Below, in pieces: positions 26,036 to 33,276 of a stretch of 64,000 nt of DNA. The translations under genes and the position numbers were made by a program. Under the pieces are notes generated by a model. The model was given only the letters and a program-made list of their open reading frames with translations. It ran no database searches and had not been told where the DNA came from. Position 1 is the stretch's first letter. Each line of letters starts with the position of its first letter. Source of the stretch: Actinomycetota bacterium (GTDB taxonomy: Bacteria; Actinomycetota; Thermoleophilia; BMS3ABIN01); the NCBI GenBank assembly GCA_016235065.1, contig JACRMB010000010.1, positions 258,281-322,280 of the forward strand. The letters run 5' to 3'.

Positions 26036-28231
26036 TCAATTGCCACTCCCGGATTCCGCGCCTGCCGCTTCCCCATGATGCTTGCCATTAGCCGCCGCAA
26101 CCGCATTCCCATCCACATGCACTTCCGGCAGCCACCCCAGCCATTTCGGGAACCACCAGTTAGCCTTCCCCAGTATCTCCATCGTCGCCGGCACCAGGAT
26201 CATCCGCACGATGCTGGCGTCGATGAGAATGGCGACCGCCAGGCCGAAGCCGAACTCCTTGATGATGCGCTGATCGCCGAGTACGAAGCTGCCGAAGACG
26301 GTGACCATGATCGCTGCCGCGGCTGTGATCACCCGGGCGGTACGGCTCAGTCCACGGACGATGGACAGGTTGTTGTTGCCGGTCAGGTCGTACTCCTCCT
26401 TGATCCGGGACAGCAGGAATACCTCGTAGTCCATGGACAGCCCGAAGAGGATGGCGAAAAGCATCATCGGCAGGAAGCTCTCGACCGGACCCGTCGACCC
26501 CAGCCCCAGGATACTCCCGCCCCAGCCCCACTGGAAAACGGCGACCAGCACGCCATAGGCTGCGCCGATCGAGAGCATGTTCAGCAGCACGGCCTTGACC
26601 GGTATCAGGATAGAACGGAAAACCACCATGATCAGGATAAAGCTGAGTAGCAGGACCGCGCCGATGAACAGCGGCAGCCTGTCGGTCATGATCTGCGAAA
26701 GGTCATCGAATGTCGCGGTCAGGCCGCCGACATGGACCTGCAGACCGCTGCCTGCCGTCGCCGCTGGCAGCACCTCTTCACGCAGGCGATGGATCAGCTC
26801 GACCGTGCCCTGGTCCTGGGGTGAAGTCCTGGGGATGACCTGTATCATGGCCGCGCTCATCTCCGGGTTGGGAATCGCCGGGGTCACCATGGCCACGCCT
26901 TCGTCAGCCTGTAACGCCTCCCGGACCTGCTGAAGCTTCTCCAGGTCCTGCGGACCGTTTATCGATGTAGCCAGAAGCAGCGGTCCGTTATAGCCGGGGC
27001 CGAAAGCTTCTGCTTCCAGGTCATAGGCGCGGCGGGTAGTATCGCTGGTCGGCCGGGCGCTGGCGTCCGACGAACCGAGACGGATATCCAGTACGGGCAT
27101 GGCCAGTATCAGGATCATCAGCAAGCCGGCGAGGAACGCACGCCAGGGATGGCGTTCCAGGACCTTTCCCCAGCGGTACCAGACGCCTTTTTCTTCAGGC
27201 CCGGTGTACCTGCGTCCCAAACCGGGGATCCTGAGACTGTCGATCCTCTTGCCCACAAAACCCAGTACAGCCGGCAACAGGGTGATCGATGCCAGCATGG
27301 TCACCGCTACGACTACGGCCGCTCCGATGCCCAGACCCTGGATGAAGCTGATGTTGATGAGTACCATCCCCAGCAGCGAGATGACGACGGTCAGGCCGGC
27401 GAATATGACTGAACGGCCGGCAGTGTTAATAGCCGTCACAGTCGCCTGCTCCGGTCCAAGGTGATCGTCGAGCCCCTGGCGGTAACGGGTGACGATGAAG
27501 AGCGCGTAGTCGATACCGACGCCGATGCCGATCATGGAAGCCAGCTGGGTCGTGAAATCCGGCAAAGTTATTACATGGCCCAGCAGCGTCACCGAGGCTA
27601 TACCGACGCCGATGCCGAACAGGGCTGTGATGATCGGCAGCCCCATGGCCAGCACCGAGCCGAAGGCTATCAGCAATATGATGATCGCCGCCGTAAGGCC
27701 TACACCCTCGGCGCCGACCTCCGGCTCTCCGACGAACATCTGCCCGCCCAGCTCGAACTGGATATCTTTGCTGTCCTGTCCGGTGACTATGTTCCGGATA
27801 GCTCCGGTCGTTGCCTTGTCCTTATCCATCTCATGTTCGATCTGGTCGAACTGGATAACAGCGCGGGCGATATGCCCGTCGGGACTCACCTGTGATGCGC
27901 CCTCCGGCGAATACGGGCTGACGACTCCGGTGACATGTGGTATCTGGGATATCCTTCTGATAACGCTTTCAACCGACTCCTGAACAGCCGGATCACGCAC
28001 CTCGGCGCTGGACTTGAAAACCAGGTCCGCGGTCGCGCCCGAGCGTGCCGGGAAGCGGGTCTGCATCAGTTCGAGCGCCGACTGGGCGTCTGAATCCGGT
28101 ATCTTGAAATCCATCGAGAAGGCGCTCCCGGCCTCTCTCGACCAGTAGGTCATGCCGGCCAGTAGCACCGCCCAGATGATCAGTACCAGCCAGCGTTTCC
28201 TGTATGAAAAAAGCGCGATCTTCGCCAGCAT
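26036..28231 (-). CDS. MMPL-family RND transporter
   Basis: This 731-residue, complete MMPL/RND-type transporter has two homologous halves, each with one N-terminal helix, an external domain of about 150-200 residues and a bundle of five or six helices. Each half carries the proton-relay signature of the family: GIGVGIDYALFIVTRYRQ in the first and FGLSMDYEVFLLSRIKEEYD in the second, with paired Asp-Tyr. MMPL proteins use the proton gradient to export lipids or hydrophobic compounds. It starts at ATG 28231 with an AGGGGA SD and lies 42 bases after an AbrB-like regulator gene, with which it forms an operon. Its cargo is unknown. Confidence 0.93.
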   Translation of the reverse strand: MLAKIALFSYRKRWLVLIIWAVLLAGMTYWSREAGSAFSMDFKIPDSDAQSALELMQTRFPARSGATADLVFKSSAEVRDPAVQESVESVIRRISQIPHVTGVVSPYSPEGASQVSPDGHIARAVIQFDQIEHEMDKDKATTGAIRNIVTGQDSKDIQFELGGQMFVGEPEVGAEGVGLTAAIIILLIAFGSVLAMGLPIITALFGIGVGIASVTLLGHVITLPDFTTQLASMIGIGVGIDYALFIVTRYRQGLDDHLGPEQATVTAINTAGRSVIFAGLTVVISLLGMVLINISFIQGLGIGAAVVVAVTMLASITLLPAVLGFVGKRIDSLRIPGLGRRYTGPEEKGVWYRWGKVLERHPWRAFLAGLLMILILAMPVLDIRLGSSDASARPTSDTTRRAYDLEAEAFGPGYNGPLLLATSINGPQDLEKLQQVREALQADEGVAMVTPAIPNPEMSAAMIQVIPRTSPQDQGTVELIHRLREEVLPAATAGSGLQVHVGGLTATFDDLSQIMTDRLPLFIGAVLLLSFILIMVVFRSILIPVKAVLLNMLSIGAAYGVLVAVFQWGWGGSILGLGSTGPVESFLPMMLFAILFGLSMDYEVFLLSRIKEEYDLTGNNNLSIVRGLSRTARVITAAAAIMVTVFGSFVLGDQRIIKEFGFGLAVAILIDASIVRMILVPATMEILGKANWWFPKWLGWLPEVHVDGNAVAAANGKHHGEAAGAESGSGN

Positions 28232-28273
28232 CAGATTCCCCTGTATTCGTTGTTTGACCGTACAACCATCGGC

Positions 28274-28516
28274 TCAGGATTTCTTCTTGATCTGTTCCTG
28301 GACTGACTGGAAGTTCGCCTGCATCTCGCTCATGTGCTGTTCGAAAACCTCAGCCTTGGCTACGAGAAGAACGCCCTTGGCCATATCACCCATGAAGATG
28401 AGTTTGTCGCCGGGATTAAGGTCAAGCTTCTGGCGTCCCTCGACCGGGATGACGACCTGTCCCTTCTCGCCGATGGTGTTCGAGCCAAAAAAGGTGATGT
28501 TCAGGTTCGCATGCAT
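28274..28516 (-). CDS. AbrB/MazE/SpoVT-type DNA-binding protein
   Basis: An 80-residue swapped-hairpin transcription factor. The core IGEKGQVVIPVEGRQKLDLN followed by PGDKLIFMGD is the canonical SpoVT-AbrB fold, and a helical C-terminal tail (FEQHMSEMQANFQSVQEQ) probably oligomerises. GGGGAAG lies a few bases before ATG 28516. It is the first gene of an operon with the MMPL transporter and faces a perfect 18-bp palindrome 24 bases upstream, so it most likely represses its own operon until some compound requires export. The inducer is not evident. Confidence 0.92.
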   Translation of the reverse strand: MHANLNITFFGSNTIGEKGQVVIPVEGRQKLDLNPGDKLIFMGDMAKGVLLVAKAEVFEQHMSEMQANFQSVQEQIKKKS

Positions 28517-28539
28517 TTTCTTCCCCTCTATTAGGAATA

Positions 28540-28557
28540 GTTATACAAGTATAACTT
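28540..28557. promoter_or_regulatory. Palindromic operator of the abrB-like/mmpL operon
   Basis: AGTTATAC-AA-GTATAACT is a perfect 8+2+8 inverted repeat just upstream of the AbrB-like gene. It contains TATAAC, which could double as the -10 element, so binding would block transcription. The AbrB-like protein is the natural ligand. Confidence 0.65.
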
Positions 28558-28745
28558 TACTAACTTAGCACAGGAACATGTGAATCGCAAAAAATCCTGT
28601 TTGTCAGGATCTGCAAGGGTTGGAACGCTCTGATTCTGTCCGTCCGGATCGCCGGCGACAGGTGAATTCTTATGCGGGTTCGAAATCCTGCGATTCCGGG
28701 CAGAAGGGAAAAGTGAAATATCAACCTGAAGGATGGAGGCAGCCG

Positions 28746-29105
28746 ATGGGAATGTTCAAGGACATGAAGAGCATGATGCAGAACGCCAGCGAGATGTCTG
28801 AGCAGGCCAGGGAGATGCAGGAAAACGCCCTCGCCCAGCAGAAGGCAGCCACTGAGCCGGCCGACCCCAACGACCCGGACATGCAGCCGATCCAGGGTAT
28901 CACTGTCGACAAGTACGCCGAGATCACCGCCGGCCTGGTAAATAATGGCATCATGGGCATCGAAGCGGTCAACGCCTATGCCGAATCCATGGGTGTGCCC
29001 GCCGGCGCCTGGCAGGAAGTCCAGAACGGCTGGGTCGCCCGCATGGGCCAGAGCATGGCGGTGCGCACCCGCTACGGAAACCTCTATAACGAATTCATAA
29101 AATAG
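28746..29105 (+). CDS. Hypothetical helical protein
   Basis: A 119-residue protein I do not recognise. ATG 28746 follows GGAGG by a good distance; the frame is open further upstream to 28620 but without protein-like composition. Residues about 5-40 are a Met/Gln/Glu-rich amphipathic or coiled-coil helix, then a Pro/Asp linker, then a compact helical domain (ITVDKYAEITAGLVNNGIMG, ending RTRYGNLYNEFIK). No signal or membrane segment. It is followed after nine bases by a membrane protein gene, and the two look like one operon. Confidence 0.7.
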   Translation: MGMFKDMKSMMQNASEMSEQAREMQENALAQQKAATEPADPNDPDMQPIQGITVDKYAEITAGLVNNGIMGIEAVNAYAESMGVPAGAWQEVQNGWVARMGQSMAVRTRYGNLYNEFIK

Positions 29106-29114
29106 GACGAGGCC

Positions 29115-29687
29115 ATGTACCTGATGAAGTTCGGCGCCTGGCTATCCGTCGCCGTCGGCATTATCCTGGCCGTCATGGCGATCATCGTGCCGGAGGCGAC
29201 GGTGGGCCTTATCATCGGCTCGCTCGCCTGCTTTACCGCGGCGGCCGTCGATTTCTGGTTCGTCCGGTATTTTTCTCCGGTGATGAAGAACCTGCCGCGG
29301 CCCGAAGGTATCGGTAAAGACGAGGATATCACCAGTCTTCGCGGCTCGCTGCGGATGAGCAAGGCCATGCGCCAGCAGGGCATCGCCAAAATGGAGAGTG
29401 CAACTACCACGCTCAAGGAGATGAACCGGGCTAACCGCCTGCGCGAGTATGGCGACAAAGCCCGGGTGGAAGTGCTGGCGATCAGGGATACAGGAGCGCT
29501 GATCGACTTTGATCCCATTCTGGAATTCGACCTGAGAGTCGAGCCCGGTGAAGGGGAGCCGTATCAGGTCTCAGACTACCGGCAGGTCGTCTCCAAGATA
29601 ATCCTGCCACGGATCACCACAGGAGAGATCTACAAAGCCTTCACCGACCCGGAAGACCGGAACAGCCTGTATATAAACTGGCAGTAG
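29115..29687 (+). CDS. Two-helix membrane protein with cytoplasmic beta domain
   Basis: A 190-residue protein. Two adjacent N-terminal membrane helices (LSVAVGIILAVMAIIVPEAT and LIIGSLACFTAAAVDFWFVR) are followed by a helical linker and a C-terminal beta-rich domain (ARVEVLAIRDTGALIDFDPI, then LPRITTGEIYKAFTDPEDRN). The V-L-x-I-x-D-T-G and D-P-x-D-x-N pattern occurs in many actinobacterial proteins of unknown function, where it may be a small OB-like or regulatory domain. It lies nine bases after the helical protein gene, and a partnership between the two is likely. Function unknown. Confidence 0.7.
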   Translation: MYLMKFGAWLSVAVGIILAVMAIIVPEATVGLIIGSLACFTAAAVDFWFVRYFSPVMKNLPRPEGIGKDEDITSLRGSLRMSKAMRQQGIAKMESATTTLKEMNRANRLREYGDKARVEVLAIRDTGALIDFDPILEFDLRVEPGEGEPYQVSDYRQVVSKIILPRITTGEIYKAFTDPEDRNSLYINWQ

Positions 29688-29694
29688 ATATAAG

Positions 29695-29859
29695 TCAGGT
29701 ACCGCTGCGGAAAACAAGCCCCGCCAGGCCCACAAGGATAGCTACCCCCGCGCCCAGCAGCCATATGGCCTTCGGCTTCTGTTCCATGGCGCTCCACATG
29801 AATCCGCCGATGCACACAAGCCCTGCAAGCAGACCTACAAGGAAAATAATCAAGGACAT
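29695..29859 (-). CDS. Small two-helix membrane protein (54 aa)
   Basis: A short gene: ATG 29859, preceded by GGGAG at five bases, encodes 54 residues ending at TGA 29695. The peptide consists of two membrane helices (SLIIFLVGLLAGLVCIGGF and WLLGAGVAILVGLAGLVF) joined by a short positive loop (EQKPK), with a short polar tail. Codon use and the clean SD support a real gene. It is convergent with the two-gene operon to its left, and its stop lies seven bases beyond that operon's last stop. Function unknown. Confidence 0.7.
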   Translation of the reverse strand: MSLIIFLVGLLAGLVCIGGFMWSAMEQKPKAIWLLGAGVAILVGLAGLVFRSGT

Positions 29860-29934
29860 GGTTGCTCCCATTTACGACCAATCTGGTTACCATCGTTGAC
29901 CGATATCGCCTTATTGGCTATCCTAGAACTATAC

Positions 29935-30192
29935 ATGAGCGAAAATACTTGTCCATATTGTAGAGAGAAAATCGATAAGCCGTCACCCGACCGGTTCACA
30001 GCTTGCCCCCTGTGCGGATACAGATCCGCCCGCCTCGCGTCGGAACCAAACGCCTGCATCATAATCGACAGCAGGCTGCCTGACCTGATGGACAAATTCC
30101 AGGAACTGCAGAGTGAGGATTCCGACTCAGCCATACTCATAGACCGGCGCGTCGGTCAGATGCCCATAGCCGGGACTGACCGCCGCCGTTAG
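29935..30192 (+). CDS. Small zinc-ribbon protein
   Basis: An 85-residue cytoplasmic protein. The N-terminus has two knuckles, TCPYC and ACPLCGY, about 20 residues apart, which should bind one zinc ion. The C-terminal half (IIIDSRLPDLMDKFQELQSE, then ILIDRRVGQ) is an unrecognised alpha/beta segment. There is no SD before ATG 29935; a TATCCT element 10 bases upstream suggests a very short leader. An in-frame upstream start at 29896 is less protein-like. Function unknown; it is the first of three consecutive small Cys-rich genes. Confidence 0.65.
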   Translation: MSENTCPYCREKIDKPSPDRFTACPLCGYRSARLASEPNACIIIDSRLPDLMDKFQELQSEDSDSAILIDRRVGQMPIAGTDRRR

Positions 30193-30307
30193 ACCCCCTT
30201 CCCTCGCCCGATTTCTGACTTTATTCTAAACCAGCTGTCAAATACCTTTTTACGTCTGATACCGAAAATGCAGGATTTAGACGTCCCTGAACGGATTGTA
30301 CTCTGAG

Positions 30308-30514
30308 ATGAAGATCTGGCCCGGCAACATGAATACCTGCCCCGACTGGGTCGTGGGCGAATTCTGCATCATATCCCTCAAGGAAGAATACCTGCGCCAC
30401 TCCTGCCGCGTCTGCGCCCTGGCGAACGAATGCTGGCCTGGCATCCACGAAGGCTCCATCCATTCCATGCAGAGCGGCCAGTCCGTGGTCCGCAAGGAGA
30501 AGAAAGAAGCCTGA
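30308..30514 (+). CDS. Small Cys-rich protein
   Basis: A 68-residue protein from ATG 30308, with a weak SD. Five Cys residues are arranged as C-x8-C, then a spacer, then CRVC and C-W (TCPDWVVGEFC, SCRVCALANECW), suitable for a metal or small Fe-S site. The C-terminus is basic and disordered (RKEKKEA). There is no signal peptide. It has no recognisable family. The Cys spacing and codon use make it a plausible gene, but its size keeps confidence moderate. Confidence 0.5.
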   Translation: MKIWPGNMNTCPDWVVGEFCIISLKEEYLRHSCRVCALANECWPGIHEGSIHSMQSGQSVVRKEKKEA

Positions 30515-31022
30515 GAACCGGCCGCTCAGTCCACGGCGGTGCACCTGCCTGACCGGTGGTTTTAACACGCTTTTTCCGCTTAACCTCGATTAACGCCTGC
30601 TTAACTTCATCTTAATCTTCGTCTGGTACTATTCTAATTGGCTGTTGACCTTCAGCCTCCCCAAGCAGGAGGGCCTGCAAAGTAAAGGTGACTCCAGCAG
30701 GTTTTGTGGGCCTTCCTGCGCCCGCTTTTTTGAAAGGTCCGGAACGGTTCTTCTACCTTCTACCAACCGGCCCGGACCCGGCGTCCAGAGCAGCTGCCTG
30801 GAGCAGCTTTGGACACAGGGCCGACTCAGCCTCAGGGCTGGCTTCAGCCACAAGGCAAAGGATTTTTCCCGACTCCATCGAAACCGTTAGCAGGTTTCGA
30901 CCTCCCCGGATTCCTGTTATGTAACCTTATCCTAAAGTTCCGGTTTTTCGTGTCGATATTTTTGCTACTGTTCCGCCCATCGGACTGGCTGATGGGCACG
31001 GGGGGAGGAAATGGAGGTCAGT
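30515..31022. other. 508-base intergenic region with several strong hairpins
   Basis: I find no convincing gene. The plus strand can form a long hairpin at 30665-30719 followed by T6, then GGTCCGG...CCGGACC with an inner GGTT/AACC stem at about 30736-30782, then GTCCA...TGGAC at about 30791-30815. The density of stems exceeds what I see in other gaps of this window. Part may be a small RNA, part the leader of the zinc-ribbon gene at 31023. Confidence 0.5.
30633..30731 (+). ncRNA. Candidate small RNA ending in an intrinsic terminator
   Basis: A TACTAT -10-like element at 30627-30632 is followed by about 30 bases, then an 11-pair stem GCAGGAGGGCC / GGCCTTCCTGC (30665-30675 with 30709-30719, one G-T pair), and T6 at 30726-30731. 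This is promoter-RNA-terminator geometry without an open frame. No known family is matched by eye. Confidence 0.35.
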
Positions 31023-31202
31023 ATGGGTTACTGCGACGTATGTCAATCCGCCGGCTCGGTAAACAGATACGGTTTTTGTGAGATCTGCGGCACCGGCCAC
31101 CACGAGGAATCCTCTGTCAGGGTACTTGACCTGGCGAAGGCGGTCGAGAAGGCGGAAATGGACGGACTTCGCATCACGGACAAGGTATCAGCGACCGGAT
31201 AG
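31023..31202 (+). CDS. Small double-CxxC zinc-ribbon protein
   Basis: A 59-residue protein from ATG 31023 with GGAGG seven bases upstream; an in-frame codon at 31011 lies inside that SD and is rejected. It opens with GYCDVCQ and GFCEICGTG, two CxxC knuckles 15 residues apart, a minimal zinc ribbon, followed by a helical acidic tail (VLDLAKAVEKAEMDGLRIT). It is probably a small adaptor or nucleic-acid-binding protein. A strong hairpin terminator follows at 31294-31320. Confidence 0.65.
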   Translation: MGYCDVCQSAGSVNRYGFCEICGTGHHEESSVRVLDLAKAVEKAEMDGLRITDKVSATG

Positions 31203-31293
31203 GGAGGCTGCCGGGGCGCTTTATCTCCGATCAGGAGTACTCCGAGGGAAGATGCTGACTTTTCGGAGCTTCTCAGATTTGGAGGATGAAACA

Positions 31294-31320
31294 GGGGGGC
31301 GGCCCTTCGGGCCGCCCCCC
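31294..31320. terminator. Bidirectional 12-bp GC hairpin
   Basis: GGGGGGCGGCCC (31294-31305) pairs with GGGCCGCCCCCC (31309-31320) around a TTC loop, between the zinc-ribbon gene (+) and glnA (-). On the glnA strand CTGTTTC follows; on the plus strand TCGTTATTG. It serves both convergent genes. Confidence 0.75.
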
Positions 31321-31346
31321 TCGTTATTGCTGTTTACTATTAGAGA

Positions 31347-32669
31347 TTAGAGGATCGAGAGGTACCGGTCCATCTCCCACTGGGTCAGCTGCACGCGATA
31401 GTCGTTCCATTCCTTCTTCTTGAGCTCGATGAAACGGTTATAGATGTGGTCGCCAAGAGCCTTCTTCAGCAGCTCGCTGCCTTCGGCATACTTGATTGCC
31501 TCTCCCAGACTATCGGGAAGAGTGTCTATTCCCATCTCGGCGCGCTCGGCGTCGGAAAGGTCGTACAGGTTCATCTCCATCGGCTTCTCCAGCTTGTAGC
31601 CCTTCTCTATCCCCTCGAGGCCGGCGTGGAGCATGACCGCGAAAGTCAGATAGGGGTTGCATGCGGGGTCCGGGCTGCGGAACTCACAACGGGTGGCCTT
31701 CTCCTGGCCGGGATGATACATCGGCACGCGGATCAGGGCAGAGCGGTTACGGCGTGACCAGGCCTTGTAGACCGGCGCTTCGTAGCCGGGAACCAGGCGC
31801 TTGTATGAATTCACCCACTGGGCGAAGACAGAACTGATATCACTGGCGTGCTCGAGCAGGCCGGCGATGTAGCTCTTGGCGGTGCCGCTGAGGAAGAACT
31901 CGTCGTCGGCATCGAAGAATGCGTTGTCGTCGCCCTTGAACAGTGACTGGTGCGTGTGCATCCCGCTGCCGTTCTCACCGAAGATCGGCTTCGGCATGAA
32001 GGTCGCGTAGACACCATACTCGGCGGCGACTTCCTTGACGACCAGGCGATAGGTCATTGCGTCGTCAGCGATCTTGAGGGCGTCATTGTAGCGGATGTCG
32101 ATCTCGTGCTGGCTGGGGCCGACTTCGTGGTGGCTGTACTCCACGTCGATTCCCATCTGCTCCAGAGCCATCACCGTGTCGCGGCGCAGGTCGCTGGCGA
32201 CATCAAGCGGCGTCAGGTCGAAATAGCCGCCCTTGTCTAGCACCTCGGTGCCATCGGAATCCTTGAAGTAGAAGAACTCGAGTTCCGGGCCGACGTAGAA
32301 GTGGTCGAAGCCCATCTCAGCGGCGCGCTTGAGGGCGCGCTTGAGCTGGTAGCGGGGATCTCCCTCGTACGGCTGGCCGTCGGGGGTGAGGACGTCGCAG
32401 ATCATGCGGGCGACCTTGTGCTCCTCGCCGCGCCAGGGAAGGATCTTGAAAGTGGACGGATCCGGCATGGCGATCATGTCGCTCTCTTCGATGTCCTGGT
32501 AGCCGGTGATCGAGGAGCCGTCGAAACCCATGCCGTTGTTGAGCGCCGTCTCGATCTCTGAGGCTGTGACTGCAAAACTCTTGAGCGTTCCCACCACATC
32601 CGTGAACCACAAGCGGATGAACCTTATATCCTGGTCCTTTACTGCCTTGATTACCTGATCCTTGTCCAT
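31347..32669 (-). CDS. glnA: Glutamine synthetase, type I
   Basis: This 440-residue enzyme makes glutamine from glutamate, ammonia and ATP; it forms cytoplasmic dodecamers. Landmarks include the N-terminal FTDVVGTLKSF beta-grasp, the latch GFDGSSITGYQDIEESDM, the catalytic EVGPSQHEID and the ammonium/ATP loops (NGSGMHTHQSL, RIPMYHPG, CEFRSPDPACNPYL). The length matches the GSI-alpha class. A Tyr is present in NLYDL, the position adenylylated in GSI-beta, but the GSI-beta insertion appears absent. The Arg used for feedback control in Bacillus (xRIEESD) is Asp here. AAGGAGG lies 11 bases before ATG 32669. The upstream region contains TGTACA-type sites shared with the amt genes, indicating nitrogen control. 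Confidence 0.97.
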   Translation of the reverse strand: MDKDQVIKAVKDQDIRFIRLWFTDVVGTLKSFAVTASEIETALNNGMGFDGSSITGYQDIEESDMIAMPDPSTFKILPWRGEEHKVARMICDVLTPDGQPYEGDPRYQLKRALKRAAEMGFDHFYVGPELEFFYFKDSDGTEVLDKGGYFDLTPLDVASDLRRDTVMALEQMGIDVEYSHHEVGPSQHEIDIRYNDALKIADDAMTYRLVVKEVAAEYGVYATFMPKPIFGENGSGMHTHQSLFKGDDNAFFDADDEFFLSGTAKSYIAGLLEHASDISSVFAQWVNSYKRLVPGYEAPVYKAWSRRNRSALIRVPMYHPGQEKATRCEFRSPDPACNPYLTFAVMLHAGLEGIEKGYKLEKPMEMNLYDLSDAERAEMGIDTLPDSLGEAIKYAEGSELLKKALGDHIYNRFIELKKKEWNDYRVQLTQWEMDRYLSIL

Positions 32670-32740
32670 CGTCTCTCATTCCTCCTTAGGGGTTTATAAG
32701 CTTAAGTTACAAAGAATATACGAACTGATGCCCAATATGA

Positions 32741-32753
32741 TACATGTGGCTAA
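32741..32753. promoter_or_regulatory. TACATGTGGCTAA site upstream of glnA
   Basis: The 13-base word TACATGTGGCTAA lies 72 bases from the glnA start and is repeated exactly, in the same orientation relative to the gene, at 34658-34670 upstream of amt1. It resembles half of the TTGTACA sites found before the other nitrogen operons. Confidence 0.5.
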
Positions 32754-32814
32754 AGTTTATACCGGGGAATCCGGCAATTGATTATCCGTGCGTATATAAA
32801 AGTTACGGTTTTCG

Positions 32815-32830
32815 TTGTACGTGTGTACAA
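32815..32830. promoter_or_regulatory. TTGTAC-GTGT-GTACAA palindrome upstream of glnA
   Basis: A perfect 6+4+6 inverted repeat about 150 bases before the glnA ATG. The half-site TTGTAC recurs several times before amt1-glnK1 and glnK2-amt2, so it is a likely operator for a nitrogen regulator. It does not fit the GlnR or TnrA consensus I know. Confidence 0.55.
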
Positions 32831-32866
32831 ATCTAAGCCACATCACCCACGGCAACACCGTGAACA

Positions 32867-32915
32867 CCAGTGGGACACATTACTTAATTGGTAATTAAGT
32901 AATGTGTCCCACTGG
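32867..32915. repeat. Perfect 23-bp inverted repeat
   Basis: CCAGTGGGACACATTACTTA and on to 32889 is matched base for base by 32893-32915 across a three-base GGT loop. It starts eight bases from the end of glnK1. The GTGGGACAC outer part belongs to the same GGGACAC repeat family seen at 5981, 40942 and 42350. It may act as terminator for amt1-glnK1, although no T-tract follows. Confidence 0.85.
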
Positions 32916-32922
32916 GTGGATC

Positions 32923-33276
32923 TTATATGGCTGTTTCTCCCCGTTCGCCGGTCCTTACGCGGATCACGTCGGCTACTGGTATCAGGAAGATTTTGCCATC
33001 GCCGATGTCGCCGGTCCGAGCCGCATTCAACAGTGACTCGACGATAATCTCTGCTTCCTGGCTGGGCACTACGATCTCCAGCATCAGTTTCGGCAGCAGG
33101 TTCACCTTGGTCTCAAGACCGCGGTAGTGTTCGATGTGGCCCATCTGGCGGCCATGACCTTTGACTTCCCAGATGGTCATGCCGACGATGTCGATGTCCT
33201 CCATCGCCTTCTGCACATCGTAGAGGCGCTCACCCTTGAAGACACACTGGATCATTGTGAATTCTGTGGTTTCCAA
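32923..33276 (-). CDS. glnK: P-II nitrogen regulatory protein, copy 1
   Basis: This 117-residue trimeric signal protein binds ATP/ADP and 2-oxoglutarate and closes its cognate Amt channel when nitrogen is plentiful. It starts at TTG 33276 directly after the amt1 stop, with GAGGAG inside the end of amt1. The T-loop is GHGRQMGHIEHYRGLETKV, and the B-loop GDIGDGKIFLIPV binds nucleotide. By alignment with E. coli GlnB, Tyr46 is kept but Tyr51, the uridylylation or adenylylation site, is Thr. Control must therefore be by ligands alone or by another site. The N-terminus is five residues longer than usual. Confidence 0.95.
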   Translation of the reverse strand: METTEFTMIQCVFKGERLYDVQKAMEDIDIVGMTIWEVKGHGRQMGHIEHYRGLETKVNLLPKLMLEIVVPSQEAEIIVESLLNAARTGDIGDGKIFLIPVADVIRVRTGERGETAI

